From: Pseudomonadota bacterium
GTDB lineage: Bacteria > Bdellovibrionota_C > UBA2361 > SZUA-149 > DAOLCO01
Direction of reading: 5' to 3'
NCBI GenBank assembly: GCA_027487795.1
Contig: JAIYCX010000013.1
Coordinates: 113,730 to 177,729, forward strand
DNA length: 64,000 nt
Part shown: piece by piece, positions 16,790 through 26,617 of the stretch
Position numbering within the stretch: position 1 is the stretch's first letter
How the letters are laid out: each line of letters starts with the position of its first letter
The notes under the pieces: model-generated
What the model saw: the letters and a program-made list of their open reading frames with translations, nothing else
The model's database searches: none
Told to the model about the DNA's origin: nothing
Made by a program: the position numbers and the translations under genes

Positions 16790-17713
16790 ATGGCAAAAAT
16801 AGCAGCACTTTTTCCAGGACAAGGATCTCAATCAGTAGGCATGGGCCAAGACTGGTTTAACAAAAGTAATGAGGCAAAAAAAATCTTTGCTCTCGCAGAT
16901 GAAGTATTAAATTTCCCTCTATCAAAGCTTTGTTTTGAAGGACCGATAGAAGAACTTACTCTCACTGCTAATACTCAGCCAGCTCTTCTTACAGTATCTT
17001 ATATTTCTTTTATGCTAAGCGATATCTCAGTTGATGTTGCAGCAGGTCATAGTTTAGGTGAATTCTCTGCTCTTGTTGCAGCAGGTGTTCTTAGCTTTGA
17101 AGATGCACTTGTGTTAGTGAGAAAGAGAGGTCAGTACATGCAAAGCGCGGTGCCTGCTGGTACTGGCTCCATGATAGCAGTAATGGGAAGCAGCGAAGAT
17201 GATATTAGATCCTTAATATCTGAAATAAATACAGGTGTAGTCGAAATAGCTAACCTAAATTGCCCAGGTCAAACAGTTCTTGCAGGGGAAAAAGAAGCTG
17301 TTCAAAAATTCTCAGAAGCGCTTTCTGCTAAAGGTGGTAAGTCAATTTTATTAAATGTTAGCGCTCCGTTTCATTGCAGCATGATGAAGCCAGTTGAAGA
17401 CTTACTTAGCCCTGATCTAGATAAGACTACATTCAACGACCCTAAATTCCCAGTGTATGCAAATTATACTGCTTCAAAAATCAGCACAGGACTGGCAGCA
17501 AGAGAATTACTAAAAAAACAAATTTGCGGCACTGTTAGATGGACGGAACAAGTAGAAAACTTAGTTAAAGAAAATGACATTACTAAAGTGTTAGAATTTG
17601 GGCCTGGTGGCGTCTTAAGCAAGTTAGTAAAAAGAATTAACTCTGGCTTAGAGAGGCTAGAAGTTTTTGATTGTACAAGTCTAGAAACAACAAAGAACAA
17701 ATTAGAAAAATAA
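16790..17713 (+). CDS. fabD: malonyl-CoA:ACP transacylase
   Basis: Loads malonyl groups onto acyl carrier protein for fatty-acid synthesis in the cytoplasm. 307 residues, normal. FPGQGSQSVGMG at residues 8-19, nucleophile Ser in AAGHSLGEFSALV (about residue 90), APFHCSMMKPV with the catalytic His near residue 197, and the closing GPGGVLSKLVKRI. No other fab genes are adjacent. An aminotransferase gene follows after 8 bases. Confidence 0.95.
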   Translation: MAKIAALFPGQGSQSVGMGQDWFNKSNEAKKIFALADEVLNFPLSKLCFEGPIEELTLTANTQPALLTVSYISFMLSDISVDVAAGHSLGEFSALVAAGVLSFEDALVLVRKRGQYMQSAVPAGTGSMIAVMGSSEDDIRSLISEINTGVVEIANLNCPGQTVLAGEKEAVQKFSEALSAKGGKSILLNVSAPFHCSMMKPVEDLLSPDLDKTTFNDPKFPVYANYTASKISTGLAARELLKKQICGTVRWTEQVENLVKENDITKVLEFGPGGVLSKLVKRINSGLERLEVFDCTSLETTKNKLEK

Positions 17714-17721
17714 AAATTAGA

Positions 17722-19014
17722 ATGAATACCAACCTAAATAAAGAAGAATTAAAAAAACTAAACTCACATTACGCTAGTGAACTTGAGGTTATAAAATCAA
17801 AAAAACTAAATCTAGACATCACTAGAGGTAAACCTAGCGAAGAACAACTCACACTTGCAAACTCTATAGATGGTATCCTAGATGGAAACTATTTCACCGA
17901 CAGCAAAGTAGACACAAGAAACTACGGTGGCCTAGACGGTCTTATTGAAGCAAAAAAGTTATTTGCTCCTTTGCTAGACGTATCAGAAGAAGAAATTCTA
18001 ATTGGAGGAAATAGCAGTCTTACACTGATGTATCAGTACTTAGATTACTTTGTTAACCACTCTCTAAAAAATGAAAAAGGGGCGGAAGAAAGAAAAACTT
18101 TAAGTTTCATCTGTCCAGTACCTGGCTACGATAGACACTTTTCAATATGTGAATATCTAGGCATTAAAATGATTAATGTTCCTTTCTTAAACAACGCTGC
18201 TCCTGAAACTAGCGGCCCCGATATGGACCAAGTAGAAAAGCTCGTTAAAGAAGACCCTAGCATCTGCGGAATGTGGAATGTGCCAAAACATACAAACCCA
18301 GGCGGAGTAACTTACGGAGTAGAAACAGTTAAAAGATTAGCAAATCTTTCTAATCTAACTCAAAATAAAAACTTCAGAGTTATCTGGGATAATGCATATG
18401 CAGTTCATGACTTAGTGGAGAATGTAGAGCTAGAAAGTATTTATAATGAAGCAAAAAAATTAGGTACTACTGATTCTATTATTCAGTTTGCTTCAACTTC
18501 AAAAATAACTCATGCTGGTTCAGGTGTAGCTTTTGCCGGGATGAGTAAAGCAAACTTAAAGAATTTTTCACATTACCTATCTTTCCAAACCATAGGCCCA
18601 GATAAAGTAAATCAGTTAAGACATGTAAAATTTTTCAAGTCTTTAGACGGACTAAAAGCTCACATGCTAAAGCATCGTGAAATTCTAAAACCTAAGTTTG
18701 ATGTAGTAGAATCTGCCTTAAGTAAGAATTTTTCAGATAACAAACTACTAAGTTGGACGACCCCTAAAGGTGGATATTTTGTTTCCGTTGATACCCTAGA
18801 AGGACTTGCATCCAGTGTAGTTTCCATGTGTAATTCTCTAGGGGTAAAGTTAACTCCAGCAGGATCTACCTATCCCTACGGTAAGGATCCTCAGGATACA
18901 AATATAAGAATAGCACCAAGCTTTCCAAAACTTGAAGATGTAGAGGCAGCAATTAATGTTTTCTGCTCTGTAGTAGGATTTTTATCTACTGAGAAATTAC
19001 TGAAAAATCTTTAA
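17722..19014 (+). CDS. PLP-dependent aminotransferase, class I/II
   Basis: 430 residues from ATG 17722, 8 bases after fabD. The upstream frame extension overlaps fabD and lacks a ribosome site. Fold-type I features: LDITRGKPSEEQL near residue 30, ILIGGNSSLTLMYQY, CPVPGYDRHFSICE, NVPKHTNPGGVTY, RVIWDNAYAVHDL and PLP lysine in FASTSKITHAGSGVAFAG. This pattern matches the large aspartate-aminotransferase-like group. The exact amino acid substrate cannot be told. Confidence 0.88.
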   Translation: MNTNLNKEELKKLNSHYASELEVIKSKKLNLDITRGKPSEEQLTLANSIDGILDGNYFTDSKVDTRNYGGLDGLIEAKKLFAPLLDVSEEEILIGGNSSLTLMYQYLDYFVNHSLKNEKGAEERKTLSFICPVPGYDRHFSICEYLGIKMINVPFLNNAAPETSGPDMDQVEKLVKEDPSICGMWNVPKHTNPGGVTYGVETVKRLANLSNLTQNKNFRVIWDNAYAVHDLVENVELESIYNEAKKLGTTDSIIQFASTSKITHAGSGVAFAGMSKANLKNFSHYLSFQTIGPDKVNQLRHVKFFKSLDGLKAHMLKHREILKPKFDVVESALSKNFSDNKLLSWTTPKGGYFVSVDTLEGLASSVVSMCNSLGVKLTPAGSTYPYGKDPQDTNIRIAPSFPKLEDVEAAINVFCSVVGFLSTEKLLKNL

Positions 19015-19500
19015 TAATCTTTTAAGAATTTGAGCTGAGTCATTATTTCTATCAGTAGCTTCACCTATTGGAGCTACTATCCAAGTTTCATTTTCAATCT
19101 TAGTAGACCCCGATGCAGTTCTTGCAGAATTAGCCTTAGGAGTTTCTCCGATAATCTGCGAAGCTGCTGGCTGATGACTTAATCCACCAAGTTTCTTTTC
19201 TGCCTCAGGTGCTTGATGATTTATTAATCTCCAAAAAGCATATCTTCCGCAAGCTGATGAAAAAGTGCAGCTCACAGCAAAAGTCATAGTATGCAAATCT
19301 GAGATCACTTCGATATCATAATCTCTTTCTAGCTCTAGTAGGAAATAATCATGAAGTACCTCTACCCATCTTCTCTTAGATCTCCAAGCAGACATCTCAT
19401 CCTGATGTTTTCCAAATAAACAGACCCCATCGGCATCAAAAATGAGTCCTGGTTTAAATTTACTTAAATCTGCTGCTAATTCTGAATTTTCGCTTTTCAT
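18997..19500 (-). CDS. unrecognised protein
   Basis: 167 residues, convergent with the aminotransferase gene and overlapping it by 18 bases. Soluble, no signal peptide. The N-terminal part contains LIFDADGVCLFG, which superficially recalls an HAD-type DxDG motif, but no other HAD motif follows. The C-terminal part is Ser/Ala-rich (ASQIIGETPKANSARTASGS). No function is proposed. Confidence 0.6.
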   Translation of the reverse strand: MKSENSELAADLSKFKPGLIFDADGVCLFGKHQDEMSAWRSKRRWVEVLHDYFLLELERDYDIEVISDLHTMTFAVSCTFSSACGRYAFWRLINHQAPEAEKKLGGLSHQPAASQIIGETPKANSARTASGSTKIENETWIVAPIGEATDRNNDSAQILKRLLKIFQ

Positions 19501-19698
19501 ATCTTTGTAGTTAGATGCTTAAACTTAGTGCTTATATTCCATTTAAAATCTCTAATAATTTGGCCTATTTTCGCTTTATATATACTTAGGCACTTACTAT
19601 TAGATCCATATAAGGTTATAAATCGGCAGCTTTTAAGAATTTCTAAATATAGATATAAAGGCGATCACTCAGTTTAAGTAAAAAGGTGCAAAATCAAC

Positions 19699-20409
19699 AT
19701 GATAGAAGAGCGAAGAAACGAAGGGGAAGCAGAAACCCCACTAAATGCGACAGAAAGACTTGAAGTCACCTCTGGTTTAATAATATGCATGGATGAGTTC
19801 ATGCTCACCAATTTGGACTTTATTGAAGCCCTACCAAAGGACTTTCAACCAAATGATAGAAACTTCCTACAAGCTGTAGACGATGCAACGGCTGACTTCG
19901 GAGGAGTCTTCTTTCATCTCCCACCAGGAATACTAACAGTATTTAGAGATCCTTACCAAAGATGCTTAGCAGTATTTCCAGAGTTTCATGCGAAGTCTAT
20001 CAGCTCAGATAGCCTAAGAGCAGAAGAAGAAACTTACGAAGACGTAGGTCATGTAATAGTAGACACTAGAAGAATTGGAATAGCAGACATATCGCTTTGT
20101 TATAAAGCAAGATTAATTCAAGAATGCAGAGAAGCTAGAAAGTTAGGAGACAGTAAGTCCTCTAGAGATTTACTTAGAAACGCTGGCGCTTCTGTAAGAT
20201 ACGGATTTGATAAACGTCCAGGCGAAACTCTTGATGTGAAATTTGATAAATCAAAAGACACTCTAGTAATTTTTGGAAGACAAAATAACTTTGATAGATT
20301 CGAAGATGCTCCAGATGGAAATAGAGCAGATGAAAATAATGCCCCGAATGATAACAATTACGATGATGCAGACACTTCAGAAATAAATGAAGAATCTATA
20401 TCTAATTGA
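19699..20409 (+). CDS. unrecognised protein upstream of polA
   Basis: 236 residues. A soluble domain (residues 20-190) ends in a low-complexity Asn/Asp tail (ENNAPNDNNYDDADTSE). Family not recognised. Its last 23 bases overlap polA, so the two are probably translated from one mRNA. AAAAGGTG lies 10 bases before the start as a usable ribosome site. Confidence 0.7.
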   Translation: MIEERRNEGEAETPLNATERLEVTSGLIICMDEFMLTNLDFIEALPKDFQPNDRNFLQAVDDATADFGGVFFHLPPGILTVFRDPYQRCLAVFPEFHAKSISSDSLRAEEETYEDVGHVIVDTRRIGIADISLCYKARLIQECREARKLGDSKSSRDLLRNAGASVRYGFDKRPGETLDVKFDKSKDTLVIFGRQNNFDRFEDAPDGNRADENNAPNDNNYDDADTSEINEESISN

Positions 20410-23167
20410 TGGCTCCGGCTATATATTTAGAGCGTTCTACGCAGTACAACAACAATTAACCACAAAGGGCGGATTACCTACAAACGCTCTTTTTGGTTTT
20501 TCGAGAATGCTCCTAAAACTTCTCTCGCAGCTGACGACAGAAGAAGATAAAATTCCAACATTAGTAATGGTCTTCGATGCAGCTCGAAAAAATTTCAGAC
20601 ATGACATTTACGCAGAATACAAAGGCAACAGAGCCGAGTGCCCAGAAGATCTAGTTCCTCAAATGCCCTATTTTAGAAAAGTAGCCCTAGCACTGGGCTT
20701 TCCTGTTTATGAAATTGAAGGCTACGAAGCAGACGATATAATAGCGACACTAGTAAGCAAGCTTAAAATAGAATACGACTCAACTGTTATAGTAAGTGCA
20801 GACAAAGATTTAGCTCAATTAGTAGAAGGCAATATTACCGCCTGGGATCCGATGAGAGATGTAATCTCTGATAGAGCTAAAGTAAAAGAAAATTTCGGAG
20901 TCTATCCTGAACAAATAGGAGATTATTTGAGCCTAGTTGGAGATGCTTCCGACAATATACCAGGGGCAAAAGGAGTAGGACCAAAAACAGCGGTAGAACT
21001 AATAAATCACTTCGGCACCCTAGATAAGATCTTAGATAATATAGAAGAAATCAAAGATATTAAGGGCTTAAGGGGTGCTAAGTCAGTAGCAGAAAAAATT
21101 GAATCAAGTAGAGAGTTAATACGTCTCAGTCGTAAGCTTGTAGAACTAGAATCAAACGTGAAAGAATTAGACTCATTAACTCCAAATCCGAATAATCTGA
21201 ATCCATGGAATGGATTTAATAATGAGCTATTACCTAATTTAGTTGAAGAACTAGAATTCTCTTCTCTATTTTCAACCCTTCCAAAAAACTTAACTAAATA
21301 TCTCGATCAAACAGGCGGAAATACTTCTACTAAAGTAGAAGCTGAAAAGTCATATGTAACTTTAAAAAACTTAGCCGAACTAAAAAACTTTCTCTCTGGT
21401 TTAAAAAAAGATTCAGATCTTTCCATAGATACAGAAACGGACTCCCTAGATCCTTTAACTACTTCACTGGTCGGAGTATCTCTATCATATGAGCCACTTC
21501 ATGCCTGTTACATTCCCTTTATAGAAAATAGAAAAGTTCAAGAAGATTTCAGACAGGAAATCTTAAGCTACTTAGATCAAGTTATTAAAGAAAAAACTCC
21601 AAGACTATGCGGCTCAAATCTTAAATTTGATATCCGAGTGCTAAGAAGCCACGGACTTGAAATTTCAAATACAGCCTTATTTGATACCATGATTGCATCA
21701 TATGTATTAAAGCCAGATCTAAGAGACTACGGCCTAAAGTCACTAGCTCTAAAGCTCCTAGGCGAGCAAATGAAAACATACGAAGAGCTTGTAAATAGCC
21801 AAAACTCTCTTTTTAAAGGCTCTATTACAGAAGTAGCAGAATCAGAAATTACAAACTACGCTGCCCATGATGCAGACGCAGCTCTTAGAATTTCAAGAAT
21901 CTTAGCAAAACAACTAGAAGACGCAGATACTAACGGTACTCAGACTAAATTCTTTAAAGAAATAGAAATGCCTCTAGTTCCAGTACTCTCTCGAATGGAA
22001 GATGCTGGAATATTCGTAGATGCAAATAAACTTGAAGAACTAGAAATTACCTTTTCAAAAGAGTTAGAAAGTCTAACAGAAGAGATATACAAACAAGCAG
22101 GAAAGTCATTTAATATAAACTCACCTAAACAGCTTGCTGTCATTCTCTTTGAAGAATTAGGGCTACCTACTTTTGGACTAAAGAAAACTCAATCTGGTTT
22201 TTCAACAGATGCAAACTCTCTAGAAAAACTCAGAGGCAAACACGATATCGCAGATTATCTCTTAGAGTATAGAGAAATTCACAAACTTAATACCACCTAC
22301 GTCCAAGGCTTAAGAAAGCTAATTAATAAAAAAACTCAAAGAATACACACTTCTTTTAACCAAGCAGTAGCAGCGACAGGAAGACTAAGTTCAAGTGAGC
22401 CAAATTTACAAAACATTCCTATCAGATCCAAACGTGGAAAAGAGCTAAGAAAAGTTTTTGTAGCGGGTCCTGAGAATGCTTTAATTTCGGCAGATTATTC
22501 TCAGATAGAACTTAGGGTGCTTGCTCACTTAGCAGAAGATGATTCCATGATCGATGCCTTTAGACGGGGAGAAGATATCCATCAAAGAACGGCCAGAGAA
22601 ATATTTGGTGAAGATAAAGCTAATAGCGCAGAAGCCTCAGACTACCGCAGAATCGCTAAGACCATTAACTTCGGCGTAATCTACGGCATGGGTTCTTTCC
22701 GTTTAGCAGGAGATCTTGCAGTCAGTAGACAAGATGCTCAAGGCTTTATTGACTCATACTTTTTACGATACCCTAACATAAAAACTTATTTTGATACCCT
22801 AACCAGCAAAGCTGAAAAACAAGGCTATGTTGAAACTATGTTTGGTAGAAGAAGATATCTAAGCGACTTAGATATGGAAGGAAGAGACAAAGGCTACGCT
22901 ATCAGATCTATGATGAATGCTCCAATACAGGGAACAGCCGCTGAAATAGTTAAAATTGCGATGATTAACATAGACAAGCGTTTTTCTAGTGAAAAAATAG
23001 CAGGGAATATGGTACTTCAAGTACATGATGAATTAATATTTGAAGTGAAAAAAAGTAGCGCTAAAGAAATTTCAGAAATTATTAAATACGAAATGGAATC
23101 TGCTGCAAATTTATTAGTGCCGATAGTGGCTGATATTATGGTAGGCAATTCCTGGGGAGATAAATAA
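20387..23167 (+). CDS. polA: DNA polymerase I
   Basis: Repair and Okazaki-fragment polymerase. 926 residues, full length. 5'-nuclease domain 1-300 (LIDGSGYIFRAFYA, YEIEGYEADDIIATL, GDASDNIPGAKGVGPKTA). The 3'-5' exonuclease is about 340-520 with DxE intact in LSIDTETDSLDPL plus NLKFDIRVL and AAHDADAALRI, so proofreading should work. Polymerase motifs are A (DYSQIELRVLAHL), B (RRIAKTINFGVIYGMG) and C (QVHDELIFE). It starts inside the preceding gene and leads into the sigma-factor gene 2 bases after its stop. Confidence 0.96.
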   Translation: MKNLYLIDGSGYIFRAFYAVQQQLTTKGGLPTNALFGFSRMLLKLLSQLTTEEDKIPTLVMVFDAARKNFRHDIYAEYKGNRAECPEDLVPQMPYFRKVALALGFPVYEIEGYEADDIIATLVSKLKIEYDSTVIVSADKDLAQLVEGNITAWDPMRDVISDRAKVKENFGVYPEQIGDYLSLVGDASDNIPGAKGVGPKTAVELINHFGTLDKILDNIEEIKDIKGLRGAKSVAEKIESSRELIRLSRKLVELESNVKELDSLTPNPNNLNPWNGFNNELLPNLVEELEFSSLFSTLPKNLTKYLDQTGGNTSTKVEAEKSYVTLKNLAELKNFLSGLKKDSDLSIDTETDSLDPLTTSLVGVSLSYEPLHACYIPFIENRKVQEDFRQEILSYLDQVIKEKTPRLCGSNLKFDIRVLRSHGLEISNTALFDTMIASYVLKPDLRDYGLKSLALKLLGEQMKTYEELVNSQNSLFKGSITEVAESEITNYAAHDADAALRISRILAKQLEDADTNGTQTKFFKEIEMPLVPVLSRMEDAGIFVDANKLEELEITFSKELESLTEEIYKQAGKSFNINSPKQLAVILFEELGLPTFGLKKTQSGFSTDANSLEKLRGKHDIADYLLEYREIHKLNTTYVQGLRKLINKKTQRIHTSFNQAVAATGRLSSSEPNLQNIPIRSKRGKELRKVFVAGPENALISADYSQIELRVLAHLAEDDSMIDAFRRGEDIHQRTAREIFGEDKANSAEASDYRRIAKTINFGVIYGMGSFRLAGDLAVSRQDAQGFIDSYFLRYPNIKTYFDTLTSKAEKQGYVETMFGRRRYLSDLDMEGRDKGYAIRSMMNAPIQGTAAEIVKIAMINIDKRFSSEKIAGNMVLQVHDELIFEVKKSSAKEISEIIKYEMESAANLLVPIVADIMVGNSWGDK

Positions 23168-23169
23168 AT

Positions 23170-23775
23170 ATGGAAGAAAGTAAAAACGACGCAACTTTAG
23201 CAGAGCTCGCTAAAAACGGCGACGTAGACGCTTTTAAAAGTTTATTCGACAGATACTATGTTCGATTAAGACTAGTAGCTACTAAAATTCTTGGTAGCGA
23301 AGAAGATGCTTCAGACATCTGCCAAGAAGCTTTCCTAAAGGCATATAAAAACCTTGATAGCTTCAGAGGTGAGTCTTCTTTTTATACTTGGATTTATAGA
23401 ATCATGTATAACTTAAGCATAGACTTAACAAGAAAAGCCTCAAGAAAATATGAGCATACGACAGATACTGGAGAGCTACCAGAATATGGCTCAGCTGCAA
23501 ATGTATCTACAATAAGAACTCCTGAAGAAGAATTTTATAGGGGTGAATTATCTACTGCGATATCGCAAGCTCTAAAGGAACTGTCCCCCTCTCACAGAGC
23601 AGTACTAATGTTAAGAGAGCATGACGGAATGTCCTATGATGAAATTAGCAATACTCTTCAATGTTCAGTTGGAACAGTAATGAGTCGACTTCATCACGCA
23701 AGAAAAAAACTCACAGGAATTCTAGAACTGGCACTTGGCGAAAAGAAACTCATTAAACAAGCAGGAGTGCAGTAA
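23170..23775 (+). CDS. rpoE: ECF-type RNA polymerase sigma factor
   Basis: 201 residues. Region 2 near residues 25-95 (YYVRLRLVATKILGSEEDAS, DICQEAFLKAYKNL, WIYRIMYNLSIDLTRK). Region 4 near 130-185 (LKELSPSHRAVLMLREHDGM, SYDEISNTLQCSVGTVMSRL). Typical of RpoE-like ECF factors. The next gene has one membrane segment and begins 2 bases on, the usual layout for a sigma/anti-sigma pair. Confidence 0.92.
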   Translation: MEESKNDATLAELAKNGDVDAFKSLFDRYYVRLRLVATKILGSEEDASDICQEAFLKAYKNLDSFRGESSFYTWIYRIMYNLSIDLTRKASRKYEHTTDTGELPEYGSAANVSTIRTPEEEFYRGELSTAISQALKELSPSHRAVLMLREHDGMSYDEISNTLQCSVGTVMSRLHHARKKLTGILELALGEKKLIKQAGVQ

Positions 23776-23776
23776 A

Positions 23777-24361
23777 ATGAAATACAATAAAGAACATGAT
23801 GAAGTTTCATTAGATGCTGAATTAAAAGGACTACTGTTCAAAGAACTAGATACCCTAAATACTAGCTCTCACGACCTACTCCAAGAAAAGAAAAGGGTTT
23901 GGAATGAACTTGAAATGTCTATTAAAGAACTAAATATAGATAGACTTAAAACTACTAAAACTACAAAAAAATCTTGGCAAATGCGTTTAATGCCGACCTT
24001 TGCACTATCTGTGTTAGCTATGGTGTCTTTCGTAGTTATTAATAATAAAAAGTCAGAAACAATAGCACCAGATACAGCTCTAGTCATTTCTAAATTAAAT
24101 CATACCCTTGAAACAGAGTACCGTCTTCCACAGGTAAAGATGATTGCAAACAATACAGAAACAAGACTGCCAGAAACTCTCTCATCCAGAATAATAAAAG
24201 ATTTTGAAAAACAGAATCAATTATTCTTTAGAAGAGATCTACAAATTTCAGACTTAAGAAAAAGCATTGAAAGAGAATCTATACAAATAGGTCGTGTAGG
24301 CTTAAATCAAGAAGATAGCTTTGAAGGGGTTAATTTAGTCTTTGTAAATAACGACTATTAG
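23777..24361 (+). CDS. probable anti-sigma factor, one membrane span
   Basis: 194 residues from ATG 23777, just after the sigma stop (the longer frame overlaps rpoE). The N-terminal 75 residues are charged and helical and would be cytoplasmic. One membrane segment follows (LMPTFALSVLAMVSFVVI), then a C-terminal domain outside the membrane. I see no ZAS-type HxxxCxxC motif. The role is inferred from topology and adjacency to the ECF gene. Confidence 0.65.
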   Translation: MKYNKEHDEVSLDAELKGLLFKELDTLNTSSHDLLQEKKRVWNELEMSIKELNIDRLKTTKTTKKSWQMRLMPTFALSVLAMVSFVVINNKKSETIAPDTALVISKLNHTLETEYRLPQVKMIANNTETRLPETLSSRIIKDFEKQNQLFFRRDLQISDLRKSIERESIQIGRVGLNQEDSFEGVNLVFVNNDY

Positions 24362-24370
24362 AGATAAATC

Positions 24371-24889
24371 ATGAATTATTTAGAATTGCTCTCAGAAATT
24401 CCGCTCTCTTTAAATACAGATCTAAAAGAGCTAAATCAATCAATTACCACTAAACTTAAAACAGATGATAAGCTCTTAATAGCAAACTCATTATTTTTCT
24501 TAGGCTTAAAAACAATAAATGAAAATATAACTTCATTACTCTCAAACGAATATTATAAAGATGATAAGTTTTTCTTAGCTAAGAAAGAATTTATAGATAT
24601 TGATTGTACTTTTGAACTTATTAAAAGTGGACTTAGTTCCTTAAATGATGCAAATGCAGATCATAAATTATATTTAGCAGCCTTATCTAAGGTAACTGAA
24701 GATAGTATAAGTCTTGTACAAGCATCCTTAATAAGAACTAAACAAAAATTAGCTAATGAAGACAAAAAGTTACAAACTGAGTTAACTAATTGTGAAATTT
24801 TTTTAATAGCTGTTTGTAATGAAGTAATTACATTAATCTCTAATGTAGATAGCAGATACAAGCCGATAGAAGATAATTTAAATTTATAG
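24371..24889 (+). CDS. unrecognised helical protein
   Basis: 172 residues, Leu/Lys/Asn-rich and predicted helical throughout, no signal or membrane span. Family not recognised. It lies 9 bases after the anti-sigma-like gene and 9 bases before ferritin with the same direction, so it is probably in the same operon. Confidence 0.65.
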   Translation: MNYLELLSEIPLSLNTDLKELNQSITTKLKTDDKLLIANSLFFLGLKTINENITSLLSNEYYKDDKFFLAKKEFIDIDCTFELIKSGLSSLNDANADHKLYLAALSKVTEDSISLVQASLIRTKQKLANEDKKLQTELTNCEIFLIAVCNEVITLISNVDSRYKPIEDNLNL

Positions 24890-24898
24890 GAACCATAT

Positions 24899-25414
24899 AT
24901 GATACCAAATACAGTAGCTGAATCTCTCACCAAACAAATGAATTTAGAATTTCAAGCATTCTATAAATACTTAGCAATTTCCTCTTACTGCGAATCAAAA
25001 AGCCTAACTGGTTTTGCTAAATGGTTTGGGGCTCAATCTGAAGAAGAAAAAGTACACGCCATGAAGATTTATAAATATCTTCTAGACCAAGATCAAGAAA
25101 TTAAATTACTTCCACTAACAGAACCAAAAGCTCATTTCACTTCTATCAAAGACGCAGTAGCAACTGCCCTAGAGAACGAGAAGATAGTAACAAAATCAAT
25201 CTGCGAACTTATGGGAGTTGCCATAAAAGAAAACGATTACGCAACTCATAGCTTTCTAAAATGGTTCATAGATGAACAAGTTGAAGAAGAAGCCAATGTT
25301 AGAAATATGTTAGATCAAGTTACTTTAGTAGGTGACAGTGGTCAGGGGATTTTGATGTTGGATAGGGAGTTTGGCGCGAGACAGGGAGACAAGGAAGAAA
25401 AAGAATCCGAATAA
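24899..25414 (+). CDS. ftnA: bacterial non-haem ferritin
   Basis: Iron storage shell protein. 171 residues. Ferroxidase ligands are visible: Glu17 in MNLEFQAFYKYL, Glu50 and His53 in SEEEKVHAMKI, Glu94 in ENEKIVTKSI, and Gln127/Glu130 in WFIDEQVEEEANVR. Length and pattern match FtnA-type ferritin rather than bacterioferritin, as no haem Met is evident. It ends with a charged tail (GDKEEKESE). A hairpin terminator follows. Confidence 0.93.
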   Translation: MIPNTVAESLTKQMNLEFQAFYKYLAISSYCESKSLTGFAKWFGAQSEEEKVHAMKIYKYLLDQDQEIKLLPLTEPKAHFTSIKDAVATALENEKIVTKSICELMGVAIKENDYATHSFLKWFIDEQVEEEANVRNMLDQVTLVGDSGQGILMLDREFGARQGDKEEKESE

Positions 25415-25424
25415 TTTTAAATAG

Positions 25425-25456
25425 AAGTCCGAAATCATAACTCTCATCGCGGACTT
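25425..25456 (+). terminator. probable terminator after ferritin
   Basis: AAGTCCG and CGGACTT pair around an 18-base loop and are followed by TAGAATAA. Short T tract, so moderate strength. Confidence 0.5.
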
Positions 25457-25519
25457 TAGAATAATATCTAACGTCCGCTTGTAACCTTTTATTATTATCT
25501 ATCAGATTCAGTTACAGAT

Positions 25520-26617
25520 TTACTGAACTCTGACTTTGACGGCAGTTATTCCATGATCTCCGAAGTCAATTCCCAAAGCTTCTTTTGACTTTGGTTTATA
25601 GACTTTACCTCCTTCTAAAAAGTTCATCTTGAACTTTCCAAGGCCTAACCTCTGGAGCGCTGCCATCGTTGGTGCAAGAATATTTCCATTCAAATCTTCA
25701 TTGATCCTTGCTTCCATAATTTTATTTCCACTTTCGCCTTCAAAAGGAGTAAATCCATATTGGCTAAAAAGTTCAGTAACTCGCTCTTTAGTTCGTTGGT
25801 CATTCAAGCCTCCGCCTAACAGCATAAATTGTTTGATTATGCTATCTTCCTTATTGAGCCCTATGTAAAATTCTGTTGTCCTTTTGATTTCACTAATGAT
25901 ATCAGAAAGTACATCAATCAAACTTAGCGCCCCAGTAGGAATATCTCTTTGCCAAAGATTATTACCATTGGTGATAATAATCCTAGTACTTCGAGAATGC
26001 ATGCTGAGCATAACTACAGCATCTTTGTTATCTGGATTCTGAAATTTCGGGTAAAAACTCCAAAGATAATCAGCTAAAAGTAAGCCTTCAAGCTGCATCA
26101 AATCTGGGCTTTTAGTTAGTCCCGCGTTACTGAACTGCTCTAAAAAACGACTTACTGCATCTTTTTTGATGGCAGTAATTACAACTTCATCTTTAGATAA
26201 ACCTTGACCTAAATCTTGATAGCTAGCTCTAAGCCACCGCCATTCAATATCACGGATATCAAATGGTATTTGTTCTTTGACTTCGTACTCAACTATATTT
26301 ACAAGATTCGAGGTTTCGACCGGCGGCGCTCTAAACGACTTAATCAAATTCGTTGTATCGTGATTAACTATAGCTATAGGTAACGACAAATCTACGCAAT
26401 TTTTAAGTTTTTCAATTGCCCCTGAAAGAACTCGTTTATTAGAGACTTCACGCCTTCTATATTCTCGCGCACAAAGTGGAGTCTCGTAAAAAATTCTATG
26501 GACATTCTCAATGGAGAATGCTCCAAGCTCATCAAAAGTAAATACCTCTTGAGAAACGGAGCCATTGAAATCCTTACCCCAACTTGAGAGAAGGTTACCA
26601 AAAATACGATTAACCAT
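25520..26617 (-). CDS. PilM/FtsA-like actin-fold protein with its first strand motif at the C-terminus
   Basis: 365 residues with AAAGGA before ATG 26617. The centre matches PilM-type assembly ATPase-fold proteins: FRAPPVETSNLVNIVEYEVK, QIPFDIRDIEWRW, then AVVMLSMHSRSTRIIITNGN, RDIPTGALSLIDVL and MLLGGG. Canonical PilM begins with a phosphate-1 hairpin of the type GIDIGxxxxKAVxL. Here the N-terminus lacks it, and the protein instead ends in LGIDFGDHGITAVKVRVQ. A second gene at 54961 has the same arrangement. No other pilus genes are adjacent. A role in a type IV pilus or related assembly is inference. Confidence 0.7.
   Translation of the reverse strand: MVNRIFGNLLSSWGKDFNGSVSQEVFTFDELGAFSIENVHRIFYETPLCAREYRRREVSNKRVLSGAIEKLKNCVDLSLPIAIVNHDTTNLIKSFRAPPVETSNLVNIVEYEVKEQIPFDIRDIEWRWLRASYQDLGQGLSKDEVVITAIKKDAVSRFLEQFSNAGLTKSPDLMQLEGLLLADYLWSFYPKFQNPDNKDAVVMLSMHSRSTRIIITNGNNLWQRDIPTGALSLIDVLSDIISEIKRTTEFYIGLNKEDSIIKQFMLLGGGLNDQRTKERVTELFSQYGFTPFEGESGNKIMEARINEDLNGNILAPTMAALQRLGLGKFKMNFLEGGKVYKPKSKEALGIDFGDHGITAVKVRVQ

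Noticed and set aside
18997..19500. HAD-type phosphatase based on FDADGVCLFG
   Set aside because: The first motif lacks DxDxT spacing and no second or third HAD motif is present.
23777..24361. Zinc-binding ZAS anti-sigma factor
   Set aside because: The HxxxCxxC motif is absent. Only topology and position support the anti-sigma role.
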